Source: Epithemia pelagica
Lineage: Eukaryota > Bacillariophyta > Bacillariophyceae > Surirellales > Surirellaceae
DNA length: 64,000 nt
Assembly (NCBI GenBank): GCA_946965045.2
Contig: OX337236.1
Span: 2,790,001 to 2,854,000 of the forward strand
Direction of reading: 5' to 3'
Shown: one piece after another, positions 39,307-49,765 of the stretch
How positions within the stretch are numbered: position 1 is the first letter of the stretch
How the letters are laid out: each line of letters starts with the position of its first letter
Translations under genes and position numbers: made by a program
Notes under the pieces: generated by a model
What the model saw: only the letters and a program-made list of their open reading frames with translations
What the model was told of the DNA's origin: nothing
The model's database searches: none

Positions 39307-41409
39307 ATGAAGAACCGAACCATGGAACCGAACCGTCGTCGGACCACCACAAGCACCACATCAAGGCCCCAAAGAAGTCGATGTCGAAGGACGACCATCC
39401 AGTCCCTGTTCTGGTTTGGATGGTTGGGACTGGGTCTGACACTGGTGCTCGTCTTTGGGTGGATTGTCGTTCCGTGGTATCATTCCTACTTGACATGGGT
39501 GGATGTGGAAGACGTCTTGGTCACACATCGTCATCACCTCAAACACAACAAAAAAGAACTAGAAGAAAAAGAAGAAGAAGAAAAAGAAAACGACGCTGAA
39601 GTCAGGACGGTCTCCTCGTCGTCCCTGAATCCGACGCCTTCCCGTCGTCGTCACCACAACAAGGACGACGACAAGGACCGGCAATCACCACCACCACCAA
39701 AACCAGACGACAACGAGCAACCAGACGACCATGACACGCTGCCACTCCCCGCAGCCGCCTGGGAGGCATCCGTACTACCATCCGCCATGGCCAATACCAC
39801 GACGAGTACAACCAATAATACAAAGGAGTCGCTGTCGTCGGATGCTTCTTCCAGTGTCGAACGGGAACAGCCACCAACGGACCAAAAGGAGGAGGAGGAA
39901 GAAGAAGAAGAACTCGTGTTGCGTCGTCGTCATCGACAAGCCTGGTTAAATCTACCAGTGGCACCACACCACGACGAACACAACACTTCTACTACCGACA
40001 AGAACCACACCTACACCAACCATCAATTGTTGTTGGAATTGATTCACATTCCCAAAACGGGCGGCACGGCCTTGGAATGGGCCGCCGCCATGCAAAATGT
40101 ATCGTGGGGCAAGTGTCATTACAAGCGTCATTTTCGCACCGAATATTTACCACAGTATGGCGACACGACGGTTGTGGAACGCCCCAAGTGTTCCACCGCA
40201 CGGCCCTTGAATTATTGGCAAAAACAAGCCGATGTCGTTCATGCCCGTCATCAATCGCACCACCAATGCATGCCCTGGCATGTCCCCACGTGTGTGTGGA
40301 GTCAAACGGCCGTGCTGACAACCACCACCACAACCACCACAACCCGAACCAATCTCAGCACGTTCCTCCCCGAACCCGAAACCAACCAGACACTGGACGT
40401 GTCGTCTTCGGCGACTCGTCGTCTCTTGACCACCAGCTTGGACTATGCCACTCGTACCAATCCCTTCCTCACAAGTGGTACGCAACATGCACCACATGCA
40501 CCACATGCACAACATGCACAACCATCAGCCGTATTGCCATTGACGCCCTTTTCCAGTCACAAACTCAATGCGCACAATTCCCACAAGGGTCCCCCACCGA
40601 CCGTCCTCTTTGCCGTCGTTCGACATCCCTACGACCGCGTCGTGAGTGAATACAAGTACGTGCATCGACACAATACAACAACCAGCACGACAACAACAAC
40701 GACAAAGAATGACCCACTCGCACTGCCAGAACAAGAACAAGAACGACAACGACAACAACAAAAGGACGACCTGAATGAATGGATTGCCCAACAATTGGCC
40801 AATACGACCACCACAACCGTGAATACAACGACAACCACCACCACAACCACAAGAACGATCCATGACACGACGAATGGGACCACTCCAACAACAGCGACAG
40901 CGACAACCACGACGACCACGACGACGACCACCACCTCCTTGTGCGATTCCAGTGCCCTGACCGCGGACTATTTTCGGGAGGGATGTCATTGGATTCCGCA
41001 AACACACTATATTTTTCCACTCGCCATGGTCACCACCACCAATACAACCACCACAACTAATACAAGGACAAATCCTGGCACCACGATTACTACTACTACC
41101 ACTATTACCAACACAACCCGCGCCATTCCCTTGGTCCACGCTCCCCGCATGGTTCATCACATTCTCTTGTTTGAACACTTGGCCCAGGATTTGCCCCCCT
41201 TGCTCCAATGGTACAAGGCGTCGTACCAAGCCATTCAATTGCCTCCCAAACCCAATGCCACAACTACTAGTACACCATGGTCGTCGTCGTCCTCCTCCAA
41301 TCCACGTCCCGCCGGCCACGTGGCTCGATCTTGGTTGACCCCGGAAAATCGGCAACGGATCGAAGACTTGTATCATTGGGATTTTGTCGTGTTTGGATAC
41401 GAACCATGA
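39307..41409 (+). CDS. Type II membrane carbohydrate sulfotransferase
   Basis: 700 aa. A basic N-terminus and one membrane anchor (about residues 33-57) fit a Golgi type II protein with the catalytic part in the lumen. IHIPKTGGTALE (246-257) is the 5'-phosphosulfate loop and FAVVRHPYDRVVSEY (435-449) the 3'-phosphate site of PAPS-dependent sulfotransferases of the heparan/chondroitin type. It ends with VVFGYEP, as many of this fold end in an F-G-Y motif. It probably transfers sulfate from PAPS to a glycan; the acceptor cannot be told. Long acidic, Thr and HAPHAPHAQ-type low-complexity inserts separate the conserved blocks. An ATG five codons downstream is an alternative start. Convergent with the next gene. 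Confidence 0.85.
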   Translation: MKNRTMEPNRRRTTTSTTSRPQRSRCRRTTIQSLFWFGWLGLGLTLVLVFGWIVVPWYHSYLTWVDVEDVLVTHRHHLKHNKKELEEKEEEEKENDAEVRTVSSSSLNPTPSRRRHHNKDDDKDRQSPPPPKPDDNEQPDDHDTLPLPAAAWEASVLPSAMANTTTSTTNNTKESLSSDASSSVEREQPPTDQKEEEEEEEELVLRRRHRQAWLNLPVAPHHDEHNTSTTDKNHTYTNHQLLLELIHIPKTGGTALEWAAAMQNVSWGKCHYKRHFRTEYLPQYGDTTVVERPKCSTARPLNYWQKQADVVHARHQSHHQCMPWHVPTCVWSQTAVLTTTTTTTTTRTNLSTFLPEPETNQTLDVSSSATRRLLTTSLDYATRTNPFLTSGTQHAPHAPHAQHAQPSAVLPLTPFSSHKLNAHNSHKGPPPTVLFAVVRHPYDRVVSEYKYVHRHNTTTSTTTTTTKNDPLALPEQEQERQRQQQKDDLNEWIAQQLANTTTTTVNTTTTTTTTTRTIHDTTNGTTPTTATATTTTTTTTTTTSLCDSSALTADYFREGCHWIPQTHYIFPLAMVTTTNTTTTTNTRTNPGTTITTTTTITNTTRAIPLVHAPRMVHHILLFEHLAQDLPPLLQWYKASYQAIQLPPKPNATTTSTPWSSSSSSNPRPAGHVARSWLTPENRQRIEDLYHWDFVVFGYEP

Positions 41410-41675
41410 GAGAGAGAAACGGACACACATTCTACTAGAGGTATAGACAAAGTACGAGCCATTGCAATCGTCTTTTAGCTTGTTTTCTTGTTTCTTGCTC
41501 TCTCTTGTTTACTCTGGAACCAAAACATTGGAACCCTTCCATAGTTGTCGAGAAACACACACACGTATAGTATTTCTCACCTCTCTCTTTTTTTCTCTCT
41601 AGGTATTCGTATACTTTACTCTATTCTAGCGTACGTGGGTGAGTGGGTCCGTCCTTATTACTGTGGATGGTCGAG

Positions 41676-43158
41676 TCACACGGTTGTGTTCTCCACACCA
41701 ACCACAACTCCATCGATAATGTCACGAGCATTGCGACCCTGAGGTGTCAACCACACCTCCAAGGGACTTGGCTGATTGCGATTGCTGTTGCTGTGATTGT
41801 GGTCGTGGTGATTCTTTGTGGAACGTCGAGTACTGGAGGGTGATGGCAGCTGCTCTTCTTCTTCTTCTTCTTGCGAGTGTTGTTGTGCTTCTTGTTGTAC
41901 CAATCGTTCCAAGGTGTCACAAAAGACGGCCCGAGGCCAGGGGTGTCGGGCTCCCAAGTCTTGTTTGTAATCCATATCCATGCCCAAATCCCACACGGGA
42001 TATCCCGACTGTTGCAAGGCACGTCCCAAGGCGAGCAATTGAACCGATCCCGCCGAGGATTCCTTGGAAAAGCCCGTCATGCTTGTAAAACAAGCGCGGT
42101 CGCCGACGGAATAGGCCACTTCGCCCGCCACCAAACGACGACGACGAGTCGAGTTGGTAGTGTCGTCATTGTCGTCTTTCATGGAATCCGTATCCGTAGG
42201 GGTGGCCCACAATTCAATGGAAAAGACACGAACGGGGACCTGAATGGTCCTTGTCGTGGTCGTCGAGTCTGGGTGTTTGGTGGGCATGGCCAGTGTGGCT
42301 ATGGCGGTTGCAGCTGCTGATTGTCCTTGTTGTGCTTGTGACTGATGCAATTGTTCCAAGGCTTGCATCAAGGGTGGATGCAACCAGGAATGACGGGCAT
42401 GTTGATCTTGACAGGCTTGAACGACTTGGGTCCAGGCTTGATTGACGGTCAAGGTATACCGTCGCGCCTTTTTGCGCACCGACTGGCGAATGTGCAAGGA
42501 ATTGGCCTGCCAAAAATAAGACAAGGCATGCTCCATCGAATCCAATGGTTCTGGTGGTGGTGATTGTGGTCCATGAGAGGATTGGGTGGGGTGGTCCAAG
42601 GGGCGTCTTGTCGTCGTCGTGGTTGTTGTCCCAGTTTGGTCCAGCGGAGACAGAGCAATACAGGACCGTTCGCGATGCAATTTGGGCATTAAAATGGGAA
42701 CCACCACCGATTCTTCTTCTTCTTCCTCTTCTTCGTCGTCGTCGTCGGAACGTACCGCTCGCGATTGGCGTCGTCGTCGTCCTCCTTGTCGTGATTCGGC
42801 CGCCGTTGCCACTCGAACGGTCGTGGCCATGGGCAAAAAGCCATGGGCCATGAGTTGGACCATGAGTTGCACATCAAAGTAGCGACTGTAACAAAATTCT
42901 CCCGTGTGGGCATGATCAAAGGGATGCACATAGGGACGCAAATACGGTGGAATCCAGTCCATCAAGGGACGGGGTGGTGGCAGGCGTGGAGGAGGACGAC
43001 GCAGTGCCGTTGTGGTGGTGGTGGATGTTGGGACTGAGGGGGGTGGGTGGTTGGTACACGACGACGAACCAGTGTTGGTGTCGTTGGACCGTTTCTTCAT
43101 GTGTCGCTTTTCCTGTTTGGTCAACTTTTTCTTCTTCTTTTTCTGTTGCGTCATGGTT

Positions 43159-43204
<46 letters not shown>

Positions 43205-43355
43205 GGCTGTTTGCACCTGGATCCGATTCCGTGGTACAGGTCGTTGTCGTTGTCGTTGTCATGGATGGTTCCGTGGAGGAGGAACAAGAACCAAAGGACG
43301 CTGTTGTTGTTGTTGTTGTGGTCGATGAGGATGATGGTTGTGGATTGGGAGCCAT
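41676..43355 (-). CDS. Leucyl/phenylalanyl-tRNA-protein transferase homologue
   Basis: 559 aa from the ATG at 43355, chosen for its strong ACCATGG context; the frame is open to an earlier ATG at 43490. The conserved core covers about residues 150-485: FCYSRYFDVQLMVQLMAHGFLPM, then ANSLHIRQSVRKKARRYTL, NQAWTQVVQAC, SWLHPPLMQALEQLH, FSIELW, LVAGEVAYSVGDRACFTSMTGF, SKESSAGSVQLLALG, and WDLGMDMDYKQDLGARHPWPR. These follow the order of bacterial Aat (LHISRSMKR, SIEVW, GGMYG, FSRMENASKTAL, QVLNDHTASLGA). In bacteria the enzyme adds Leu or Phe from tRNA to N-terminal Arg/Lys and marks proteins for degradation. The first ~150 residues are Thr, Lys and Pro runs and may include a targeting region, but none is clear. 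A role in an N-degron pathway is likely; substrates are unknown. Confidence 0.85.
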
Positions 43356-43742
43356 GGTGGTAGTATGGTAGTATTCGTTTTCTCTCTCGTCCTTGTTGTC
43401 ACCCAATCGGTAGTATCGCCCCAACGGTTTCCTGTGCGGCTGCCTTTTTTGTTTCTCGCTCTCTTGTGTGTTAGACACACACACAGACACACACGTTTCG
43501 TCGCTCGCCGTGTCTCTCTCGTATTATGCGAATAGTCGCCCTCTCGCGCCGCCAAGAGAGCGAATGGTGGTGTTGCTGGCTACGTACGTACGTTGACGAC
43601 GAGGGATGATTCTTCTCTTGGACGACAAATACTGCTCGAGTGAGTGTTTGTTTGTGTGTTACTATCTGTGAATGATGGTGGGTGTATTCGACTGGAGTGT
43701 GTTTTGTTGTTGCTCTGATTCCCCTCTCTCTGTGTTCCTTGT
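43356..43742. other. Spacer upstream of the transferase homologue
   Basis: CT/CA-rich leader region of the minus-strand gene. No other gene supported. Confidence 0.4.
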
Positions 43743-43939
43743 TGGTTCCTCCTCTTTTCTTCATCGTCGTCATCGTGTCGCGCGTGGACCACGACTGCAG
43801 TCGCGCACACGTCCAGTAGGAGCTACCCAAGCTATGCATAGAATGGGGATCTACTAAACCAAAGTATCCAACCACACGTTGGCCGAACCAACGGAGAAAC
43901 AAAACCAGTTGCAAACAGCAAACAGCAAACCCACCACAC

Positions 43940-45211
43940 ATGAGACACACGTTTGGGGGAGACTTTTGCCAGTCGTGCTTCCATCAGCAGCAGCAGTCTC
44001 GATTCTCGATCCCCATAAAAATCTGTGCAGTCAACGTTTGCAACCAGGCCATGACACTTCAAGAACAAGCGGGGCAGTCGGGTCTTGTCCTTTGCGACGA
44101 GAGAGAAGAATGGTATGAAACCGATTGGCCTCCTCTTGCGTTTAAATGGCCTACGCTTCATGCTTTGGTTGTACTCGAACATGCCCATCCGAACGACGAG
44201 AACCACCACAAGAAGGGACAAACAGTCGTCGTCCTGATGGGAGGAGAACGAGGTTGTCAAGATGCCAGCAATTCCGTTCTTGTCTTGAATTTAGCAGACC
44301 CAAACAAGCAGTGGCGAGAAGGTCCGACCATGAATAAGGGTCGTGAAGAACATGCCGCTGTTGTGTGCAACGGAGCCGTCTACGTGATGGGAGGAAGCAA
44401 TGGAGCAGATTTGGATTGTATGGAAAGAATTGATGCCAATGATTTGCTGCAATCATTTTCTACAACAAGCCGCACACATGAAAGCAACTGGACGACATTA
44501 AATTGTCGGTTATCAACGAGAAGAAGTGCCTGTTGTGCTGTTTCGGTGCACAACCGATATATTGTTGTGATGGGTGGCTGTGACGGGTGGAAAGACTTGT
44601 CGTTGGTCGATATTATTGATACCCGCACCCATACTGTCATTGCAGGACCATCCATGAACGTTCCTCGATCATATTGTGGCAGTGCGATCATTGGTCACCG
44701 CATCTTTGTCATTGGAGGCCAAAACGAAATTGGAGGCGAAGACGAACTTGATTCGGTGGAGTATTTAGACTTTGAAGAGGAGACAAAAGACGGCAGTTTG
44801 TCTGCAGTCGTTTCCTTCTCGTCCACTTGGACCGTTCATTCTGATTTGTTTCTTTCCGACACACGGACTTTTTGTAGAGCAGTTGCCGTGGGATCCTGCC
44901 TGGTTGTGGCGGGAGGAGAAGACAATCCAACCGTGGAAGTCTTGGATACGCACCGCAACCGCGTGTGGAATCTCCCACCAGTCGGAGAAGCCCATGTTGA
45001 CTGCAATATGGTGACTGTTGCCAATGAAGTTGCCGTGATTGGTGGACGGCACAATCCTTCCTGTGCGACATTACCACTAATGGACAAGAATACATGGTGC
45101 TTTCGTCGACTCTGTGAGCAGCCTCGAAACGAATGGTATCATTGTTTGGAAGGAATGGGTATCCGAGATGTCAATTTAACATCCTGCGCCAATCAAATCG
45201 TAATCGACTGA
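43940..45211 (+). CDS. Kelch-repeat protein, copy A
   Basis: 423 aa from the first ATG; the third paralogue aligns only from about residue 38 (MTLQEQAGQSGL, ATG at 44051), so the real start may be there. At least five Kelch blades are marked by hydrophobic-GG strands: VVVLMGGERG, VYVMGGSNG, IVVMGGCDG, IFVIGGQNE, LVVAGGEDN, VAVIGGRHN, each followed by a Trp or Leu/Asp-rich strand. This predicts one beta-propeller and nothing else: no BTB, F-box, signal peptide or membrane segment. Kelch propellers bind other proteins; the partner is unknown. Very similar to copy B (49766-51028), more distantly to copy C (54318-55523). Confidence 0.85.
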   Translation: MRHTFGGDFCQSCFHQQQQSRFSIPIKICAVNVCNQAMTLQEQAGQSGLVLCDEREEWYETDWPPLAFKWPTLHALVVLEHAHPNDENHHKKGQTVVVLMGGERGCQDASNSVLVLNLADPNKQWREGPTMNKGREEHAAVVCNGAVYVMGGSNGADLDCMERIDANDLLQSFSTTSRTHESNWTTLNCRLSTRRSACCAVSVHNRYIVVMGGCDGWKDLSLVDIIDTRTHTVIAGPSMNVPRSYCGSAIIGHRIFVIGGQNEIGGEDELDSVEYLDFEEETKDGSLSAVVSFSSTWTVHSDLFLSDTRTFCRAVAVGSCLVVAGGEDNPTVEVLDTHRNRVWNLPPVGEAHVDCNMVTVANEVAVIGGRHNPSCATLPLMDKNTWCFRRLCEQPRNEWYHCLEGMGIRDVNLTSCANQIVID

Positions 45212-45418
45212 GGACCAACATGAAACGTGCCACAGCCGTCACATCAAAAACAGAGTAAGCAATATCATGGAATTGTCATGTTTATGTCACGAGATTTTAA
45301 GCTCTGATAGAGATCACGCCACTCCTAAGTTACGTTGTTAATCCTATTAGAAAATGAACAGCTCCAACTCACTGTAGGAGTGGCTTGCTCTGTTGAAAAG
45401 ACATACAGTAGACAGGGA

Positions 45419-45664
45419 TCAACGAGCAACTTGTAGCATGTTTTGAACGTATCCACCTTCTATAGCATATACGACTGCACATGAATTTCCTCCTGATGCC
45501 ATGAGGTTTGTGATACCAGATTCCTCCTTGTCGCCATGGTGATCGGTATGATGCACGCGTCCGCCATGGTCAGCTATAAGCATTTGGAGATCTTGGTATT
45601 CTAGAGTAGGAGGCTTTTCATGCATTTTCTTTATCACCTCCATTCCTTCTGTCCGATGTTCCAC
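45419..45664 (-). pseudogene. Phosphodiesterase/sulfatase-like fragment, copy A
   Basis: An 81-aa ORF with LQMLIADHGGRVHHTDHHGD then NLMASGGNSCAV. It resembles the metal-binding 'ADHGG...HG...E....F...G' segment of alkaline-phosphatase-superfamily enzymes (type I phosphodiesterase, GPI phosphoethanolamine transferase). Only this segment is present, so I read it as a gene fragment carried in the duplication. An identical-length ORF is in copy B. The match is short. Confidence 0.35.
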
Positions 45665-46092
45665 CTAGTACAAAGGCAAAGTTCACGGTGCATCCTATCC
45701 AGCCCTTTGAGCCTCTTGTCCTGCCACTTGTCCCTTCTCTCCAAGAGTTGGAAGTGACTTCCAACTGGGTCCAGCTACCAGAGCATGATCTTGGCTAGGG
45801 CTTACAAACCTTTTCTACTCGTAGTACGTTGCCAAGAACAACCCAAAAGTGGGGAGAAGAAGAACCCGTTTTCCCAGAATGTCCGCTAGTGTGGTAGAAC
45901 TACAAAGAGAACCGTCCGGTTCGGTCCAACGCCGGTATACGTTTTCGCCCGTAATGGGCACACCCAGAAAGAAGGCACTAGGTAGGCGGCAAGAGAGAAT
46001 CGCCACCCCCACCCAGGCTGCCTCCCTCCCAATGCGCCAGGAATTCGACAAACTCAGCGACACGAGTTTTGCTGCTCTTGTGAGTGTTTTCC

Positions 46093-47679
46093 TCACCTCC
46101 CTTTCTCTGCGAATTCCAAGATAATAGCTTTGGCAAGGGCATGCATGTAGGCAGGTACTGGGAAGGACTGGTTGTCGTTGCTATGTGGTACTTGAAGTTC
46201 CTTTCGTTTCTTGTCCACAAAGCGCTTGAGTCTCTGGTATCGTCCATGATAAACGTCCACAAGTCGCTTGGGGAAGAGTTCCAAGTGTTCAATGGATTCA
46301 ATAAAGCCATTGGCCAAAAATGAGGAACGCGGATAGACGGGTAGGCCACCATCTCTGGAAGCAACCCATGTTTGATTGTGTACATACATGGGCACGGCCA
46401 AATTGGACCAATCCCAAAGCTCCGCCAAGAAGATGGTATGGTACGGCGGTCCCAACAGGACGGGGACACACCCATGCACCAAGGCTTCGACAAGTCGCAA
46501 GGAAGCCGAGGTGTCGCCTGGTGGTATCAAACAAAAGATGGAATCCTTCAAGCGACGCACATAACCCTCATGTCCTTCCTGCCGCGCCCCGTCGTGATTG
46601 GAAGACTCGCATTGGGCGTCGATGGAGCCAGGGAATTGGCTGGTGTTCAAGTTGGGTGAGGTGAGAATCTGCACAATGTCGTGTCGCATGCGTTTCCCAT
46701 ACTCGCCATTGGGATCACAGCCCGCCCGCATCATGATAAAGGTGGACCGCGCCGGCTCTGGATGGATGCCATTGTCTTGTTGGCCATTTGACATGGGCTC
46801 GGCCATGGTGACCTCTCGAACGAGCGAGTATGGGATGATATGAATGTTTGCTGTTTCCAGTAATTCACGATAAAGCATACCCTCTTCTGTAATGAGAAAG
46901 GTAGCCTTTCTGAGATATTTCTGCCATCCCTGGAGGAAAAAGCCTCGTGGAAAGGAAGCCGTCCAAATCAAATTTTCTCCATCCGGTGCCATCCAAGTCT
47001 CGTGATATTTCTCGAAAAATCCATTCAGTGCTTCTCCCAATTTGAACAATCCCTTTTCCATGGATTTTCCAGTGATGCGAATATTGGGGTCAGGGTGTGT
47101 GGTGGCGTCCAAGGTCCAATGCTCCGAATTTCCCCAAAAGAGCATGACCATGTCGTCCTTGGAAATGTCATTCTTGAGCATTTTTTCATTCGTCACAATC
47201 TCAAAGCCAAATGACTCGTGTAATGTAGCAGCCAGTAACACTTGTGACAAGTGTTGTTGTTGTACGCCAGCATTGGGACTGGGATAAATTGCCTTGAGTG
47301 TATTGTACACGTGTTCAAAATCCATGTGGTGTTGATTGAGAAAGGCAGTCTCCATGACGGGAGGACGCCCCGATTCCGGTAGGGTTTGGAGGAAATAATC
47401 CACGTCAATGATAAATCCCCGAACGTTCCGTCTCGAGTCGTGGTGGTTGGGAGCAAAAGGAATGTTCCGGATATCGTGGTTGGCCTGGTAGAATCGTCCG
47501 GAGCTCATTTCCCAACGGAACAAGCACCACTGATTCAAGAGGAACAAAAAAATGACCACAAGCCATACGCCACCAATAATGGAAAGCTTATTGGCACGAG
47601 GATGATATGGCCTACTTCTCGCAAGGACAGCAAGTGACCGGGGATTACTTGTCGTCGTTCCTCCTGTCATTTTGGCCAA
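46093..47679 (-). CDS. Exostosin-family (GT47) glycosyltransferase, type II membrane
   Basis: 528 aa. Membrane anchor at about residues 33-53 after a basic N-terminus. The C-terminal half holds DSIFCLIPPGDTSASLRLVEAL followed by VHGCVPVLLGPPY (389-424), the classical exostosin 'F.L.P.G....s.Rl.Eal..GciPVi' nucleotide-sugar site. The N-terminal half has the expected looser exostosin strand pattern. It probably adds a sugar (possibly glucuronic acid, xylose or galactose, as in other GT47 enzymes) to a wall or secreted glycan in the Golgi; the donor cannot be inferred. Its 3' end lies about 150 bp from copy A of the Kelch duplication, and the gene is intact. Confidence 0.85.
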   Translation of the reverse strand: MAKMTGGTTTSNPRSLAVLARSRPYHPRANKLSIIGGVWLVVIFLFLLNQWCLFRWEMSSGRFYQANHDIRNIPFAPNHHDSRRNVRGFIIDVDYFLQTLPESGRPPVMETAFLNQHHMDFEHVYNTLKAIYPSPNAGVQQQHLSQVLLAATLHESFGFEIVTNEKMLKNDISKDDMVMLFWGNSEHWTLDATTHPDPNIRITGKSMEKGLFKLGEALNGFFEKYHETWMAPDGENLIWTASFPRGFFLQGWQKYLRKATFLITEEGMLYRELLETANIHIIPYSLVREVTMAEPMSNGQQDNGIHPEPARSTFIMMRAGCDPNGEYGKRMRHDIVQILTSPNLNTSQFPGSIDAQCESSNHDGARQEGHEGYVRRLKDSIFCLIPPGDTSASLRLVEALVHGCVPVLLGPPYHTIFLAELWDWSNLAVPMYVHNQTWVASRDGGLPVYPRSSFLANGFIESIEHLELFPKRLVDVYHGRYQRLKRFVDKKRKELQVPHSNDNQSFPVPAYMHALAKAIILEFAEKGR

Positions 47680-48246
47680 GGATAGTTTGGTAAAGATTCT
47701 TCACTACTGTTGTGTGGACAACCAATGCCGAACTAGCACAAGCCACGCTTCAATCTCGATCTCTCCTTTCCCGATTCTAGGAACAACCTTCGAGACAAGA
47801 TTTGAAAGCTGGATGATCCTGAAAACGTCGTCGCAGATATGATAGATGGGTAAATGCGGTCTTCCAACTTTCAACACACCTCTCTCAAGAGTCAAGAGTG
47901 TATCTCGCAGTTTCGATTCCTCAAGTATAGGCCCTCTGTATGTTTACTACTCCTAGTAGCTCTAGCTAGGTAGAGAGGAGTACCAGATAAACAATCCTCG
48001 ATAGCGTTTTGCGCTTTGTGTAGTCGGACTAACGACTTCCCAGTGTCCTCATCATATATTTTATCTACTGAAGTGTTCAGTGTGAATGCTTCCGAACGCT
48101 AGAATTCCTTCAAACACATCACACACATCCTCACCGTTTTCAAGAGATGTGTGTTGCCAAGCTGCATCCAGGTGCCTTTCTTACTTAGGGTGCCACCAAT
48201 AATAATGGGGCAACATCTCATGAACACGGTTGGCATCATCCTCCAA

Positions 48247-48319
<73 letters not shown>

Positions 48320-48899
48320 ATCCGACTCAACCCTACGCGACACACAGTCTCGGATGGAACGCACATTCCACCGCAACTGAACTAATTGCAGTGCTGCTCT
48401 AGGTAGCTGCACTACCATTGCACCCATCAGCTGCCCAGGTTCGACATGCACCCCTACAGAAACTTCCTAGATTTATGTTTCTTGTTGTAAAAAGCCATGT
48501 TAAAAGCAACACGTTGCAACCCCATCTCTTTCTCTCTTGGAGCGTTGGACTCTTTTCTCAATTCCTTTTCCACAACCACATGAGTCGCACAATGAATAAT
48601 GGTAGCTTTCCCAGTATATTCCGTGGGCAATATCTTTCTTCTTTCCTTCCTTCCTCCTGAGGACCTCTATCTTGTCCATGGTCTTGTTCGTTTCTCTTCC
48701 CTTTGTTCTTCCGTCGTTCGTGTGGTGCGACCATCCGATTGTGTCCAAACTACCCCATGGGTTGCTGTGACCACTGCTGTACCGCCATCCTCTACTCCTG
48801 GTAGGTATTTGACCTCCTCCGGAATCGGTTACTCTTCATCCTGTCTCACGTGGCTGTGGTGACACGAATGCCCTCCGTGTACTCTTTTTCTCTATACAT
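47680..48899. other. Spacer with a long CA microsatellite
   Basis: Upstream of the GT47 gene and downstream of the truncated DUF707-like gene. Contains a TACTACTCCTAGTAG / CTAGCTAGGTAG cluster at 47946-47985 and the (CA)n run below. No gene supported. Confidence 0.5.
48248..48317 (+). repeat. (AC)n microsatellite
   Basis: About 70 bp of uninterrupted AC dinucleotides. Confidence 0.97.
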
Positions 48900-49562
48900 C
48901 TATCGTATCTCACTTTGGACCGCGCATCGTTGGCAAGCATGGTCATTCCTTCTTGTCGTCGCCGTCGTGGGACAGGACCAAATCCCAACGAGCGAATTGT
49001 TGGATTCGGGACAGTTGTATCGTTGAGCGACATAGAGATTGTAGGCATGTCCCAATCGTTGCTTGGCATAAAAGTCCATGTCTACATGTCGTTGAATCGC
49101 AGGAAAGGTCAAATTGGACCCGGCCGTGACCAACGCACGATGCGTGTCATTGAACCAACTCAATTGACGACTTTCCGCACTGGGGAATTCCAAATGGTAG
49201 CCCACCATATTGTAATCGACGGCCAAGGTGGCCGCTTGGTGGGCACAATAGTGAGCAAAACAAAAATCCAAGCCCCATCCACACACCCCTCGGGCATGCA
49301 AAAAGGAATAAAAGCACTGCCAACTGGCTTGTGTAAAGACTTGACAAAAGGTTTCAATACTGGACGGACGGACTAAACAGTGCCGTGTGGATCGACCTCC
49401 ATACTCGGCATGATTACTCATTTCTCCATTAATCACATGCCACGTACAGCCCACAATACTTGGGGAAATGGCGGACAAATTGTACTTTTCCATCGACTCC
49501 AACAATTTGGGAATGCGGACTGGATGGGGTCCAGCCGTTGGCAAGAAAATATCATCCAACAA
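48900..49562 (-). pseudogene. DUF707-like gene missing its 5' half
   Basis: 220 codons, beginning exactly at the left edge of duplicated segment B with no ATG (first codon TTG). LLDDIFLP matches the region just after the '[WL]DDD[IL]' site of DUF707/glycosyltransferase-like proteins. Then come YNLSAISPSIVG, SSIETFCQVFTQASW and GVCGWGLDFCFAHYCA (the family's GWGLD motif), with VDYNMVGYHLEF after it. The C-terminus looks complete, but everything upstream of the DD motif is gone and is not found intact on the other side of segment B. Normal members are plant and algal membrane proteins of unclear enzymatic role. Insertion or rearrangement at 49562/49563 is the likely cause of loss. Confidence 0.7.
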
Positions 49563-49765
49563 TGGTTCCTCCTCTTTTCTTCATCGTCGTCATCGTGTCG
49601 CGCGTGGACCACGACTGCAGTCGCGCACACGTCCAGTAGGAGCTACCCAAGCTATGTATAGAATGGGGATCTACTAAACCAAAGTATCCAACCACACGTT
49701 GGCCGAACCAACGGAGAAACAAAACCAGTTGCAAACAGCAAACAGCAAACCCACACCCACCACAC

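Larger units (their letters stand above)
43743..45938 (+). repeat. Segmental duplication, copy A (2.2 kb)
   Basis: Matches 49563-51755 nearly base for base, starting at TGGTTCCTCCTC and ending at CGCCGGTAT, except for a divergent island inside the Kelch gene. Contains the Kelch gene and a minus-strand enzyme fragment. No inverted or direct terminal repeats seen, so it does not look like a transposon. Confidence 0.95.

Noticed and set aside
40525-41430. Minus-strand ORF opposite the sulfotransferase C-terminus
   Set aside because: Gly/Cys/Val-rich antisense of Thr codons; the PAPS-binding motifs are on the plus strand.
45815-46096. 93-codon minus-strand ORF spanning the right edge of duplication A
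   Set aside because: Crosses a rearrangement boundary, has no recognisable motif, and is not preserved in copy B.
48151-48402. ORFs reading through the CA microsatellite
   Set aside because: Pure dinucleotide repeat translated as His-Thr or Cys-Val, with no coding flanks.
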